Source of the DNA: Epinephelus fuscoguttatus
Taxonomy: Eukaryota; Chordata; Actinopteri; Perciformes; Serranidae
Reading direction: 5' to 3'
DNA length: 64,000 nucleotides
Assembly (NCBI RefSeq): GCF_011397635.1
Contig: NC_064770.1
Span: 25,527,603 to 25,591,602, forward strand
The notes below the pieces were generated by a model. The model saw nothing but the letters and a program-made list of their open reading frames with translations, made no database searches and was not told the origin of the DNA. Made by a program: the position numbers and the translations under genes. Below, one piece after another: positions 38,040 to 50,100 of the stretch; position 1 is the first letter of the stretch; every line of letters begins with the position of its first letter.

Positions 38040-41000
38040 GAATGTCAAACCAGTGGTGTAATGGAGGGTATACCCACCTATCAGCCAAAACGCCTTTAGA
38101 ATATAGAGTATACCCATTTTCTCCATCATGGTAACCTACCCATATACCCAGTACGCCCTCTTCATCAACTGCCACAACCCCACTGTGTCAAACTAGTGTT
38201 TTATGTGCATACTGGAATACAACAAACACACAAGAACTACAAAAATACAAATGAATGGCACATTATTGCTTGTTTAGGACTTGAGACTTGACTTGGGACC
38301 AGTGGCGATAATAGACTCTGGGGACCCAGACAAAGAAGCCAGTCGAGGCCCACACAGCTGTGCTGACAGTTACACCTAACGTGTGTATGACACTTACAGG
38401 TAGCTAGCAAACTGTCCTAATGAGGGGTATGAAGCTGTCATACGGAGCTAGAGGGGGCCCCACTTAGAGGGTTTTTGAATAAGTAACAGATATGTTAAAA
38501 CAAGTAACCACAGTAACAATTTCCCAGGCCTCCATGCAGCTTTTTACTGTTTACTAACCTATTTTCCAGCCTGTCTGTGATGACAAACATGACACACCAA
38601 TAAAAAACACATAAAGGCAATGGTCATTGGCAACAGAGCCATACACAGCTCTAGCCTACCGGCAATGGGAAAAGAGCCCACAGCCTACTTTCGTCTGCGT
38701 ACATGTGCTAATTTTGGTGGAAGAAGTGTAATATTTGTTACTTGCAAAACAATAACTTAGACCCTCTGTCTCTCCGTGTTTCTTCTTTCACTATTTGTTC
38801 ACTTTTGTTAAAAAAAAAATGTGTGCAAATGTGACCCTCTGTCTATCTTTCATAATATCTTCTGAAAAAACTTAAGTAGGTGTCTCATAATGCTGGGAAT
38901 GATTATAGGTGCCTGATTGGGTTATAATTACTGAGGAGAATAAGGAGCTCAGGCACCTCTGAACATTTTCTGCACAGAAGTTAACAATCAGCAAGACCAG
39001 AGGAGCAATTTTGACTATTAAGACCACCCATCTGGGGCCTCTGAGGGGGGTTCACAACATTTCATACAGACTACATGTATATATATATATGAGTCGCAAA
39101 CACACACAGAAGGAAAATAGTGTGCACAAGCATTCTTGTTGTCGCCTATGGAGCACACTGGGATTACTAACCAAGATGACAGAGGATGAGCAGCCACAAA
39201 TTGTAGGGAGCTGGGGATAGCTGGGTGGGTGGAGGTTGGGTGGCTCGGGGGGGGGGGGGACGGTCTGTGGCACCGTACCCAGGGAAAGACTGAGGTAATT
39301 ACTTTCTTCTCCTTAGTAGCGTTCAGGCTCTGTCTGCGCAGAGATGTTTTTAGAGTGCCATAAACCTCTCCAGACGTCAAAGGCCTCTGACATTTCTGGA
39401 CACACAAATACAGCATTTTCCACAGCTCATCACCGCCCCGACTATCTGAGCTGAGCATCCTTTTAAATCATTCAGCCGAAATCCAAAACCGTCCCTATAT
39501 TTCCATACTCTGAAGACGGCACGTTTGATAAATGTTTCCCTGCCTCTGGCTCACTTTTATCTGAGGCTTCATTTGATCATTTTTTTAAAAACCCAGACTC
39601 TGTAGCTCACATGGCAAACACAAAGTAGTTGTTTGACAGTATTCACAGAGTGTGTCCACAGTTTCTTTCTAGATTACTGTGCCCACCTCTCAAACCCACA
39701 GTCTCTGATCAAGGATAAAAGTTGACATGTGGGCACACAATCAGCCAGTCTTTCTTCTAAACCCTCTCTCTTATCTCACAGTCCATCCCCGAAAATAAGG
39801 ACCCCCTCTCCCTGATCTGCGGAACAATACCAGTGCCACACACCTGAAGCATTCCTTTGAAGCTTTCAGCCCAACTTGTGCTGCTGTCTCGGGGTCCTAT
39901 CTCCCTGAAGCAGATCAGAGTGCAGATAGCGAGGGATGTTTGCAAATACATATATGTTCAAAACCCCCTCTGTGTTATTGAAGCTGGTGGAGCTCCCAAA
40001 CTGGAATGTGATCATGTGATAAAGGTGACAAAAAAGCCGCAGAAGCCATTGAAGATTATCTTTGAAATTTCTCATTGTTTATTTCTTTACTGGGAACCCT
40101 CATACTCTGGATTTTACGGGGCGCTTTTTGGCTTTCCTGTGGGATCCCCTCCCATGTTTAAACTGTTGACATTTTGTTGGAATGAACAGAAAATTGAGGT
40201 TTCTCATTGTTTCTTCCTTGTTGTAATTGTGTTTTTATTACTCCTCATTCCACATTTGCAGTGTTTATAACCAACACAGGCTGTCAAGATATGCATTTCA
40301 TTTACCCACACTGCATTAAAATCTGTTTATACGCTCAGTAAGCAGCATATTTCACGTTGCGGTTCACTGCCGGGGCCTTACAGAGAGGACTGGCGAAACT
40401 ATTCTCATTTTAAGCCTCTTTGAAACACACATGTTGTCCTGACAGAATTACAACGGTGCCCAACCTGGATTGCCTTCAGGTTCCTGCACTTTCTGTTTGA
40501 TCCAGAGCGGAAATCACATTCCAGTGTCATGTATAAAAGCCTTGTTTATCCTTTCAATCATTACAGGGGGAGGCAGATGTTAGGCCAACACATGTGGTTT
40601 GTAACATGTGGAGGGCAGCCCCGCCATGTATGGATGAAGACATCATACATGGAGGGGTTACTCACATACTGCATATTACTCCCTGATGAAAGGGCTTTTC
40701 TCTATTTCTGTTACAGCCACGCATTCAGGAGCTTTAGTCCTCCCACAAAGTGATCACAGCCTCTGTTGGTGTGTGAAGCAGAGCCACTGGATGACAGATG
40801 TTTTCAGGGGATACTACCTTGATGAAACTGTCGTGGCGTGTGGACGCAGAATGAGACTTTTTTTTTTTTTTTCTGTGGCTCAAAACAGAAGCAGGTGCAG
40901 TGCCCATAAACATCCACATCTAAGCAACAGGCCTCATATACGTTACAATTAAAACAAGATGTCCCTGTGAATGAGTCAGTGGCACACACACATATGTTTA

Positions 41001-44000
41001 AGTTGTAGCTCGAGGCTTGCCTCTGGGACTTGGGAAGGCTTTGGAGTAATGGCGGTTTGATGTAATTAAGGATTTGATTGCGAGCAGGACGAGCCCCAGA
41101 GGTAAGTGGAAGGAAAAGTGTGGTTACAATACGAGTCTCGTGATTCTATCGGAAGATTACCACTTCCTCCTTCCTGTTTGCTTCCTCTTGGCCATACATC
41201 TGTGCTCAGATGCCAGCCACTGAGAGTGTTCTCACAGATAGCAAATTCTAATTACAGTCCTGTGTTTTGGACCATTTCCTTTTTGCTTTCCATCTCTCAG
41301 TCTCACATCTGGTTTATCTTTGTATTTTGGTCTCTGTCTGTTGTTGAGTTTGTCTCTCTCCCCCCCTCCCAGACATCACCCCTGAGGACAGTTCAGCCCA
41401 TGTGCCAGCTGCGTGTGGCGACACAACAGAGAATCCTACGACGAAGGCATCTAATCAGTCGAAAGGAAGGTATTACCTCATCATCACTTTGGGCGAAATA
41501 CAGAAATTTTAAAACAATACTTTTGCACCAGCTGCTCCCTCTGAAGTGAATTCAAGAGTTTTGATCTCACAGACAAAATCATCATCACGTCAAATGTGCA
41601 AAACAGTCTTTGCTTTAAATGCCGTGCCACTGCACATCATTACCATCTAGCAATGTTTGCACTTCCTTTCTTAATCCTCTGCCTGACACTGCAGCTTTCA
41701 TCTCCCCCTCTGATCTTCCAGCCTTTGAAACGAGCAGCTCCACACCTGCTCCGTCCCAGACATTTAAAGAACACAAGAGCTGTTGAACGCGCCCCCACAT
41801 CCTCATTTTTGTTTATAATTCCACTGCTCCACTAGCCAAGAGGCAGGTTTACTGAGTTGTCTGGAAAACTTTGTGGAGGGGAAAAACACTCTGGGGTCTG
41901 GACTGATGTCTGAGTTTTACTCAGTAAAGTTATCCAGACAACTTCAGGATCAGCTTCCTGAGACAGACCTGCAGTGATGGGGGAGATGGCAAGTGGGAAT
42001 AACAGAAGTGTGCAGTGGTGACATGCTGTAGAGATATTTACTGTATCTGAATGTGTGGATTTCACGAAGAATGTCAACACAATTCCATGAATGAAGAAGA
42101 TTTTTGTAATACAGTGAAAGCATTCTTACTTGTGAAACTTTTTTGCAGGCAGCATTTAGGAATCCTCTACACTCAAGTAAATTCAATTTACTGGTTCTTG
42201 ACTTAGTTATGTCAAGGACCCCTAAATTAATACACAGTAGGTCATGGGCACCAATTTGATAAGATTTCACTTCAGGAATGCTTGTCGATCTTGAAGAAGG
42301 CCCAAAGGCTGAAACATAATCAAGATAAAAGAAATGCATATGGAGCCAGAGTGTGCACACTTGTTATCTACAGTCACTTCTCCGCCTCTGCCTAAAACAC
42401 TTTTGGGTGTTAGAAATGATTAAGATTAGAATTCAATATTGGTCGACTGCAGATGAGGAGATAACTGTGGAGGAGGTGAAACCTATGATTGGAACAGTCA
42501 CTGTTATGACCAAGGGCATAAAATTTTGAGTAGCATCTCCTGTATTCTAGGGACTTTTTATGCAACAATTTTCACCATTTGTGCATCAATTTATGGTGGA
42601 AACCAAAGGTGTAAATACAGGCAGTGTAGATGCACCGGTGCCTGTGTTTGAAGAGGAACTCGTGTTAAATTAAAACTGCCATTTTCTATACGTGCCTCCG
42701 AAAAGGCAAACTCAACTCTGTCATGGTTTTCTTTCCTTTTTTGTGAAGCTGTCAGTAGCTATCTGTAACAAAATGATAAGCGTATTCTACATAAACTATA
42801 AAATCTATAAATTAAGTATAAAAACAACTCAATTAAATGAAAACCTTTATATGTTCTTTGGTATTTTTGTCATATTCAGATACCCAGTGATGACAGGCAG
42901 GGTAATATGTATGTTGCAAATCTGCAAACTGAGCGAGCAGTCGTACCATTCAAACATAAAACTCAATAAGTAGTTGCTCCACCTTTAAAAGACTTCACAC
43001 AACTGCACTCAGACAATGGGGGGGCATCTAGGTCGACCAACAGAGGCGACTGTGCAGTCTCTTGATCCAACACTATGAAATCTTGTTATATCTTAATGTT
43101 GTAGTGTTGTCTTGCTGTCTTGCTGAAGCCGTTGTGTCATGAATATGTTCATGAATATGTTCCCTTTTTTGTGTTTTTATACAATAGTGTCTTTTAGCAG
43201 AGAAATTATTCTCTGTTTCCTGCCCAGGGACGACAGATGAAAACTAGCATAAAGCTAACTCTGGTGCAGCTAAGTAGCTGTGCACTGTGTCTGTTAAATA
43301 AATGAATAAATAAATAAAATAAAGTAACATTTGATCGTGAAATCCAACACATTGTTGGTAAAATATGCCTAATGATGTGTGTGCTTGTGAGTGGGTGCTT
43401 CATCACTAGTAACTAGCGTGCACTGGGGGCCGTCATAGCTACCTCATGGCACTGATGGAAATGTTATCATACTTCCTGCTTCAACTGTGTGGAGTTACTT
43501 CATCTTCTTTCCGTGTTATGGCAGATAACATCCATTGCTTTTGAGGTGACACACTGGCACTACCTATTTCTCTGGAGACATTGTTGCATCTATGACTTGC
43601 GTTGTAGCAGCTTGTTTAAAATAAAAGTACTATTACTACTTTCATGTTTTTATTAGGGGGCACAAATGTACATGTTCTCAGCACTGAGGGAGACGTGCCC
43701 CCTTCGTCACTCGCAAAATCCACACCTATGCTGATGACTCTTAGATTGGGCTCATTCCTATAGTGAATCCGATTTTTCTGGGGAACCTCTGGAACTCCCT
43801 CAAGGACCCCTGATTAAGAACCACTGATTTCATTAAGGGACAATACTGCAAGTAAATCAAACACATCTGTAAAAAGGCACTTGGTTGTACTATAGCTGTG
43901 TTGTCGCCTTAAGGGATCAGAAGTTTTGCTCTGAATACATGGAGCTGTCATGGTGGGATATAATTCTCTACTGACTCGAGAGAGAGAAAACTACATCCAC

Positions 44001-44230
44001 ACTAACACTCAAGTGCAGTTCATTCAGGAATTTTTAAGGATACATAGCACCATCAAGTGACAGGAGCATGTAATTACACTTTCGAAGTGTCTGAAGTAGT
44101 GTGATCAACATGTTTTCATAAACCCAGCGTGGTGCATTGAAGCTTTGGCTGAACTTGGATCCTAGTTGCTGTTGTGTGTGTGTATCTGTACTCTTGGTTT
44201 AAATCAAGTAGTTCTGTTCTTGCTGCCTGG
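38040..44230. other. Intergenic region between R3 copy and msrb1
   Basis: I see no exon with a recognisable domain. A short foldback lies at 41.86 kb and decayed retroposon-like motifs at 42.2 kb (CTTGAAGAAGGCCCAAAGGC). A TATATATA run lies near 39.08 kb and a poly-G tract near 39.25 kb. Open frames of 134-147 codons at 39.0, 39.9 and 41.1 kb look random. Confidence 0.6.
41855..41947. repeat. Short foldback (inverted repeat) element
   Basis: GAGTTGTCTGGAAAACTTTG near 41856 is mirrored by AAAGTTATCCAGACAACTTC near 41927. The stem is about 20 bp with two mismatches and a loop of about 50 bases. The sequence TCTGGGGTCTGGACTGATGT lies between. A MITE remnant is likely. Confidence 0.55.
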
Positions 44231-44241
44231 TGAAGCCAACA

Positions 44242-44290
44242 TCCATCAGCACTCCAGAGCTCCATCAGGCTTTGCCCCGGAGCACTTCAT
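44242..44290 (-). promoter_or_regulatory. msrb1: SECIS element of msrb1 copy A
   Basis: Stem-loop in the 3' UTR that recruits the machinery for decoding UGA as selenocysteine. On the minus strand, the core ATGA (44290-44287) is followed by 13 bases, then the apical AAA (44273-44271). A GCC..TGAT..GG mini-stem comes next, and the descending strand ends at TGATG (44248-44244). AGTGCTCC pairs fully with GGAGTGCT, allowing G-U pairs, and GGGGC pairs with GCTCT. This is the form 2 SECIS layout. It lies 47 nt past the stop codon. Confidence 0.9.
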
Positions 44291-44336
44291 CCACTGTCCA
44301 CACCTTCAGCAGCAGGAAACAGTCTTCTCTTCTCTT

Positions 44337-44927
44337 TCACAGCTCACCTTTCTGTCCATCAACCTTTTCTGCGCAGAGGGACAAAGCCGAATCAAACAGT
44401 GGGTTCAAGGTGCGTGATGAGGGTGCACTGTAGTGTATGTGTGAAACATGGACTCACCTTTAGGGATGAACGTCAGTGAGCTGCTGAATATTCAGAAGCG
44501 TGATAGCCCCTCTCTTGGTCCGTCATACAGAAACTCATGGCCTAATCCGTTGCCACACTTCCCACAACAAACCTGGGATATTTAAACTATGATTTTTAAA
44601 CTTAATGGATCACAAGAGTAATAACAGGCATAGTGTTCAAGTGAATCTACCTTGATGGGTCCCCATGCTTCAGGGTGTTTGGAGACACTGTCCTCGTGGA
44701 TTGTCTGTGAGAAGGCTGGCCATGGAGAAGAGTGCTCAAACTTTGACGTGCTGGAAAATAACTCGTGCCCACATTCTGAACACACATACATACCTGAGAG
44801 GAAAAATGTGTCAGTGAAAGGACAGCTTAAGAACCATTGACTCTTGGGACTTTCTGCATCTTTGATACTCACCGGGTTGGAAGTGATTTTTATATTCTTC
44901 TCCACCAGAGAAAGAGCAGTATGACAT
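44337..44927 (-). CDS. msrb1: Methionine-R-sulfoxide reductase B1 (selenoprotein), tandem copy A
   Basis: Reduces methionine-R-sulfoxide in proteins, using selenocysteine as the attacking residue and thioredoxin as electron donor. Four exons on minus: 44873-44927, 44651-44793, 44458-44572 and 44337-44368, all with GT-AG borders and phases 1/0/1. The product has 114 residues (human MSRB1: 116). The resolving Cys4 (MSYC) is present. Two zinc CxxC pairs sit at 23/26 and 69/72. HSSPWPAF and [12 protein letters not shown] are conserved, and RFUIFSSSL contains Sec93, encoded by TGA at 44494-44492. The C-terminus is [10 protein letters not shown]. Introns are only 79, 78 and 89 bp. An in-frame ATG nine bases upstream (44936) would add MDE; I chose 44927 because the family starts MS[FY]C. 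Divergence from copy B includes SFSGGEE for SFFGGEV and Cys68 for Arg beside the zinc pair. A standard gene finder would stop at the TGA and miss the last 21 codons. Confidence 0.93.
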
Positions 44928-45339
44928 TTCATCCATGTCAAATGTCTCTGTGTTTTAAAACCAAATGTGATTTCTCTGTGGTTTGAAGCATATGTTTACA
45001 AAGAGTCACCGGCTTGAGCTGGAGCAATCCTGCACAACAAGATCAAGTGACAGCAGCTCTGTCCCTGTTGTGTAAGGTCTGACCTTGTTCCCATTACTGC
45101 CACTTGATGGCAGTGTTGACATCACTGGGCAGTAGATGTAGACTGTTCAGTCAACCAAAAATGTGTTATAAACTTGTAAGAAACATTGTGTTAGATGTAG
45201 GGGGATTTTGTAAAATCCAGCAATTAGGATTGCAGATTTCAACCAGCTGAAACATCTCCTGAGTAGGATTCCTTCAGTGGTTTGTGTTCAGGAGGTTTTC
45301 AGGGGGAACCAAATTATCCACAGAGGCTGCAGGTAACTT

Positions 45340-45730
45340 GTGCTCACTTGTTCTTTCTGATAGCTTCATCTTATTTCTGATCTAGACATTCAGGAAGTTT
45401 TTACCAGGAGAGGAATCATCCACAGAGGTCTCCTCATTTCCAAAACAAACAGGCCAGGTTATTTAAACTGTTAAAAACACTGAATAAAGCAGTTTCACAT
45501 TACAAGTCAGTGTTTCTCCAACACTGTTTGGCACATTGGAGATGGGCTGCTAACCTAGCACCTGCTAATCTGAGCTCATCTTTTTTCTCTGATAATTTAG
45601 GATTCAAATGTTCAGGAGCCTTTTACCAAGAGCTAAGTTATCCGCAGACGTCTCTTCCTCTTCAAAACAAATGGAGCCGGTGATTTAAACCAGTAAAAAC
45701 ACTGAATAAATCAGATAACATAAAAAAAAA
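45340..45730. repeat. Degenerate direct repeat, two units
   Basis: Unit 1 (to about 45500) and unit 2 (about 45570-45730) share TTCAGGA..TTTTACCA.GAG, TCCKCAGA.GTCTC, CAAAACAAA, TTTAAAC and AAAAACACTGAATAAA. The spacing is about 230 bp. An old dispersed repeat in tandem, or a local duplication. Confidence 0.55.
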
Positions 45731-46556
45731 AACAATTTCCTAATGCTCATGCTCATGAAAACATGAATGGAGAGCCAGTGTTTGGTTTGTCTGATCTGCG
45801 CAACTTTACCAGTGGATGAGGACCTGCTCCCGGTGTAGATATAAACGGCTTACTCTAAGGTAACGAACAATGATTCACATTTTCAGATGATTATACACAA
45901 AAGAAAACACACATTGTATTTCATTTCTACCAATATATCCCCCTAAATCCTGCACATGATCCTTAATTGCTAAATAAGTGTATATATTTTAAAAGAGCAT
46001 ATTACATTCTCGTCTCTAAAGAGAGAACGGTACTTCCTCTAAATTCTGACACCAGACTTTTTAGGGCCACAAGGCTCAACCGGAGAACCAGTTCAGTCCA
46101 GAACAAGTAACTCATTTGCCTTAGTTGTTTCAGTACCGACTTAGTTGTATTCCATGTGTCCATAAATAGAGTGAAACTATTCAATAATAATAATTATGGC
46201 AACTAATATCTGATAGAATGATTTAGAGCCCCAAAGGCTTGATTGAACATGTTGAGGAACTCTTGTTCCGTGGTTTGTCAACCTATTACATCACAGTATG
46301 GTTTCTGAGTGCCCTCAGTGCAACACTTTTCTCAATGTCTGATGTGATTTGTGGCATTCATAGTATGGTTTTGTTGTTTGGTTAAGTGTTTTGTAATTTA
46401 GTATTTACGTGTATTTATGTGAAATTGTTGACGTCATTGACAAATTTCAGATTTTCTTTCTGATGATAAAGTGACATTAAATCAATCAGTCAAATCAAAA
46501 CAAGAATACAGACATCAGCTTATATTCAGTCTTTTCTAATTTTAATTTAAAATAGA

Positions 46557-46562
46557 TTTATT
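46557..46562 (-). terminator. msrb1: Candidate poly(A) signal of msrb1 copy B
   Basis: AATAAA on minus, about 470 nt past the SECIS of copy B. Plausible position; not proven. Confidence 0.3.
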
Positions 46563-47027
46563 TCAGTTTGCATAATAGTCATTGGGATCATTTACATAAA
46601 GCTTCTCAATAGTGAAAATAGTATTATTACTGATTCCTGCATGGCACACCAATCAGCAGGTAGAGGCAGTTGTCGATGAATAAATTAAAAATATAAATCA
46701 GGACCAATCCTCATGTGCTGTAGTCTTGGATTCACTGTCTTGTGAGCTATTTTTTTCTAACAGACTGGTGCGCTTGTTTGTTTACTCTGACAGTTTGGGG
46801 GAAACAGGAAAAACTGTGAAGGTAAACAAACATGATTTCTCTCAGTAAGAAATAGCTTACAGAATTGAGGAGCCTATTGTACCCATGAGACGATCTCAGT
46901 CATTAATAAATATGCAGCTGGTGAGACGTTGTGTAATCAGCGAGGCTATCCTGAGATGGTGATGATTGCATAATAAAACGGTGCTGAGACCAGTCCTCTG
47001 TTCTTGCCGTTCAGTGTGGCCATCTTT

Positions 47028-47076
47028 CATCAGAGCCCTGGCGCTCCCAGTTGGGCTTTATCCCAGAACACATCAT
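47028..47076 (-). promoter_or_regulatory. msrb1: SECIS element of msrb1 copy B
   Basis: Same geometry as in copy A. ATGA (47076-47073) is followed by exactly 13 bases, then AAA (47059-47057), a GCCC..AACT..GGG apical mini-stem, and a descending strand closing at TGATGA (47033-47028). CTGG pairs with CCAG in helix II, with further G-U and G-C pairs. It lies about 60 nt past the stop codon TAA. Conserved geometry with diverged stem sequence indicates selection on structure. Confidence 0.88.
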
Positions 47077-47137
47077 CCGCTGTCCACACCTTCAGCAGAG
47101 CAGAAAGACTCCTCCAAGTCCCCTCAATCAGCTCACT

Positions 47138-50100
47138 TTACTGCCCATCAACCTTATCTGTGGAGAGGGGGCAAAACTGTCACAGGTTGTACAGCCAATG
47201 CGTCTGACCTCTACTTTGTCTTGATTAGGCCGACACTTAACTGCTGCATAATTAAATACAGAGGAGGTTTACAGCAATTGTAATTATCTGTCCCCTACAA
47301 ACTGTTCTGTCTGTGAGCACTGTGGGGACACTTACATTTAGTCCACCTTGCCTATTAAAGAAATACATTGGACCCATGCAAACGTCTCTAATTGGTTGCA
47401 GATTGATTTAATTAGGGGCACAAAAAAATCTAAGTTTAGAGTGTGTCTTTTCCTTTCAATATTTGTTAAATAATTAGTGTACTTGAAATCTGTGTGCTCA
47501 ATGGAAATGAGGAAAGATATTAAGACTGATACTGGCTTTTTTAAGCCGAGACCAACATCATAAAACACATCAATGTGAGCCAATAGTCGCTTTTATACAA
47601 AAACACATAATATAATCAAACATTTTTAACAAGCATCATTTAAATTTGTTTTTTTTGTGAAGAGTTGTGACATAGATATGTGCTGAATGTGACATTTTAC
47701 TGTTAGAAAAACTTGCCTGTGCTGGTGGATAAATTTAATGTATACTGGAGACATATTTTTGGCATTTCTATACTGCAATTTCTTGTTGTTGTTCAGTGGA
47801 CAAGCATACTGCTACTTTTACTTGCATCTGCATGAGCTAATATCGGTTGATGTATTGGCCCAGCTGATTATCGGTCAAGCTCTACATGGCATCAGCTGTA
47901 AAACTGGTATTTCCGCATTCAAAGCGCCAGCACAACACAAAGTCAGTGTACCAGGGCAGAAACAGCAGCTGCAACCTGGTGTGATAAATTAACTGTTGTA
48001 CCTTTAGGGACGAACTTCAGTGAGCTGCTGAATATTCAGAAGCGAGACAGGCCTTTGGCTGGCCCATCATTCACAAACTCATGGCCGAGTCCATTTCCAC
48101 ATTTCCCACATCGTACCTGGAACAAGACACCAGACATCTGAATCAGGATTGTGTGCATTTCGATGTAGTCAGCAGTTATGCGTTAAACAATCACTACTAC
48201 TTGCTACCATTAGCCACTGTACCACTGTACCTTGTATGCCCCAGGTCTCTCCTTATGTTTAGATACACTATTCTCATGGATGGTCTCTGTGAAGGCCGGC
48301 CAGGGGGACGAGTGTTCGTACTTGGAACGGCTGGTGAACAGCTGGTGATCACACTTGGAGCACACGTAAATCCCTGAGGAGTAAAGGATAGAAGATGAGT
48401 GTTGGTTTACAACATGAGGAGAGAACTTGTTTTGGATGAGCCTGGCACAGACTTGACATCAAGGTGCGAGTGATAACAACTGTGGCAAATAGCATAAATA
48501 TGGGGAAACTGGAGTGGTCTAGTTTTACTAATGAAGACGTTAAGAAATATACTTCACATGCAGACACTTTGCTGGGAAATACTGAACTGACTAAAGATGC
48601 TATAAGATGTGGTAATGTGAAGTGTAGTAACCCACAACACAGTATTGATTTATGTGGGGGTTTTTTTAGTCTATTGTGAAGTCGCTTCATATCACCAGTC
48701 AGCCTTTTTATGAACCTGAGTCTCAGAGATATAATATCAAGCCTGGCTGGAATGAGTATGTGTCAGAGCTCTGAGCCGAAGCTAGAGCAGCATTTAAAGC
48801 ATGGGTAGAGACAGACAAGGGCCCTTTGTTTGAACAGAGGAAACATGCAAACGCAAATGAACAAGGAAGAAGAATTCTATGAGATCTGACTCATTGGCTA
48901 CAAGGTTGCAAAATAATAGTTATGATGACTTCTGGAGAGAGAATGGGGCTACAAACAACTGCAAAATGTCCTTACAGGCATACATTGATGGAGCCAGTGG
49001 TTCAGATTAAATCTCCCAGATGTGGCAGCAACATTATTATGAACTGTTTAATCATATTAAGAAGAATACTTTTGATGTCGGTATTATTGATTCTGATTAA
49101 TATGTCGTTTTAATATAGAGATAAAGAGGTTCACTCTGCTGTTGTGGTTTTAGGTGGCAATAAAGCATGTGGAGCTGATAAGATAACTGCTGAACATCTA
49201 AAATATGCTGCCAAAAAACTTTGCCCCTTGCTTGCTATCGGTTTTGCTGGGTTTAAGTTCATGGAACTCTGCCTGACTCCATCCTATCTGTTTAATTAAT
49301 ACCTGTTATTAAGGACAAAGGTGGCAAAATAATAGCATGGGCAATTAAAGGCCTATAGCAAGAAGCGCTTGAGAGAATTCTCCTGAACACGCTGGAAACA
49401 CACATCACTACCACTGACAAACAGTATGGTTTCAAATGTAAACATGGCAGTGATGTGCATTTTTGCTTTAAAGGAAATTTTAGATAAATATAATCGTCAG
49501 AACTCAACAGTGTTTTTGTGCTTCACAGATGCCTCTAAGCTTTCAATTGCATTAATCATCAGTCTATGCAGGTTAGATGGTGGGGCTCTGTATTTGAACC
49601 ATTTCATGTCAGTAACAGATTTCGAAAGGGCAGAATTTTGTCTCCTTTTCTTTTATAATGTGTACATGGAAGATGTGTCCCAGCAGTTGAATGCGTGTGA
49701 TACAGGTGTATGGTAGGCGATAGTTTAATAAATCATCTTATGTATGCAGGTTATTTGGTAATCTTCTGCCCACATAGTGCTGGCCAACAACAGCTGTTGA
49801 AGATTTGCTCTGACTATGGCTGCAGACAATTATAGCGCCAATAAAAGCAACTTTATGACTGTTTGAAGTACAGTAGACAGAAAATTAATATTTTCTTATA
49901 TTGCTCTTACAGTGTGTAATGAGATGAAATATCTCGGCCACTATACTGTCAATGATTTATTTGATGATACAGATATCCACAGACAGTGTTGTTAATTGTA
50001 CATGCAAGCTAATATGCTTGCTCGCAAATTCAGCATGTGTTCAGTGGATGTGAGGACAGCTCTGTTTAGAGCATTTTGTACCCTGCTGTATACTGCCCAC

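Larger units (their letters stand above)
45000..47020. other. Region between msrb1 copies A and B
   Basis: Upstream of copy A and downstream of copy B. It holds a two-unit degenerate direct repeat at 45.34-45.73 kb. The remainder, including an AT-rich stretch at 45.85-46.95 kb, shows no gene. The copy A promoter should lie just above 44.94 kb, but no clear core motif is visible. Confidence 0.6.

Noticed and set aside
39018-39458. 146-codon minus-strand open frame
   Set aside because: Runs over poly-G/C and a TATATA repeat; no homology that I recognise.
41106-41549. 147-codon plus-strand open frame
   Set aside because: No domain; codon use and composition like surrounding non-coding DNA.
44582-44941. 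119-codon minus-strand frame as a single-exon gene
   Set aside because: It merges msrb1 copy A exon 2 with out-of-frame intron sequence on both sides; splice sites give the true exons.
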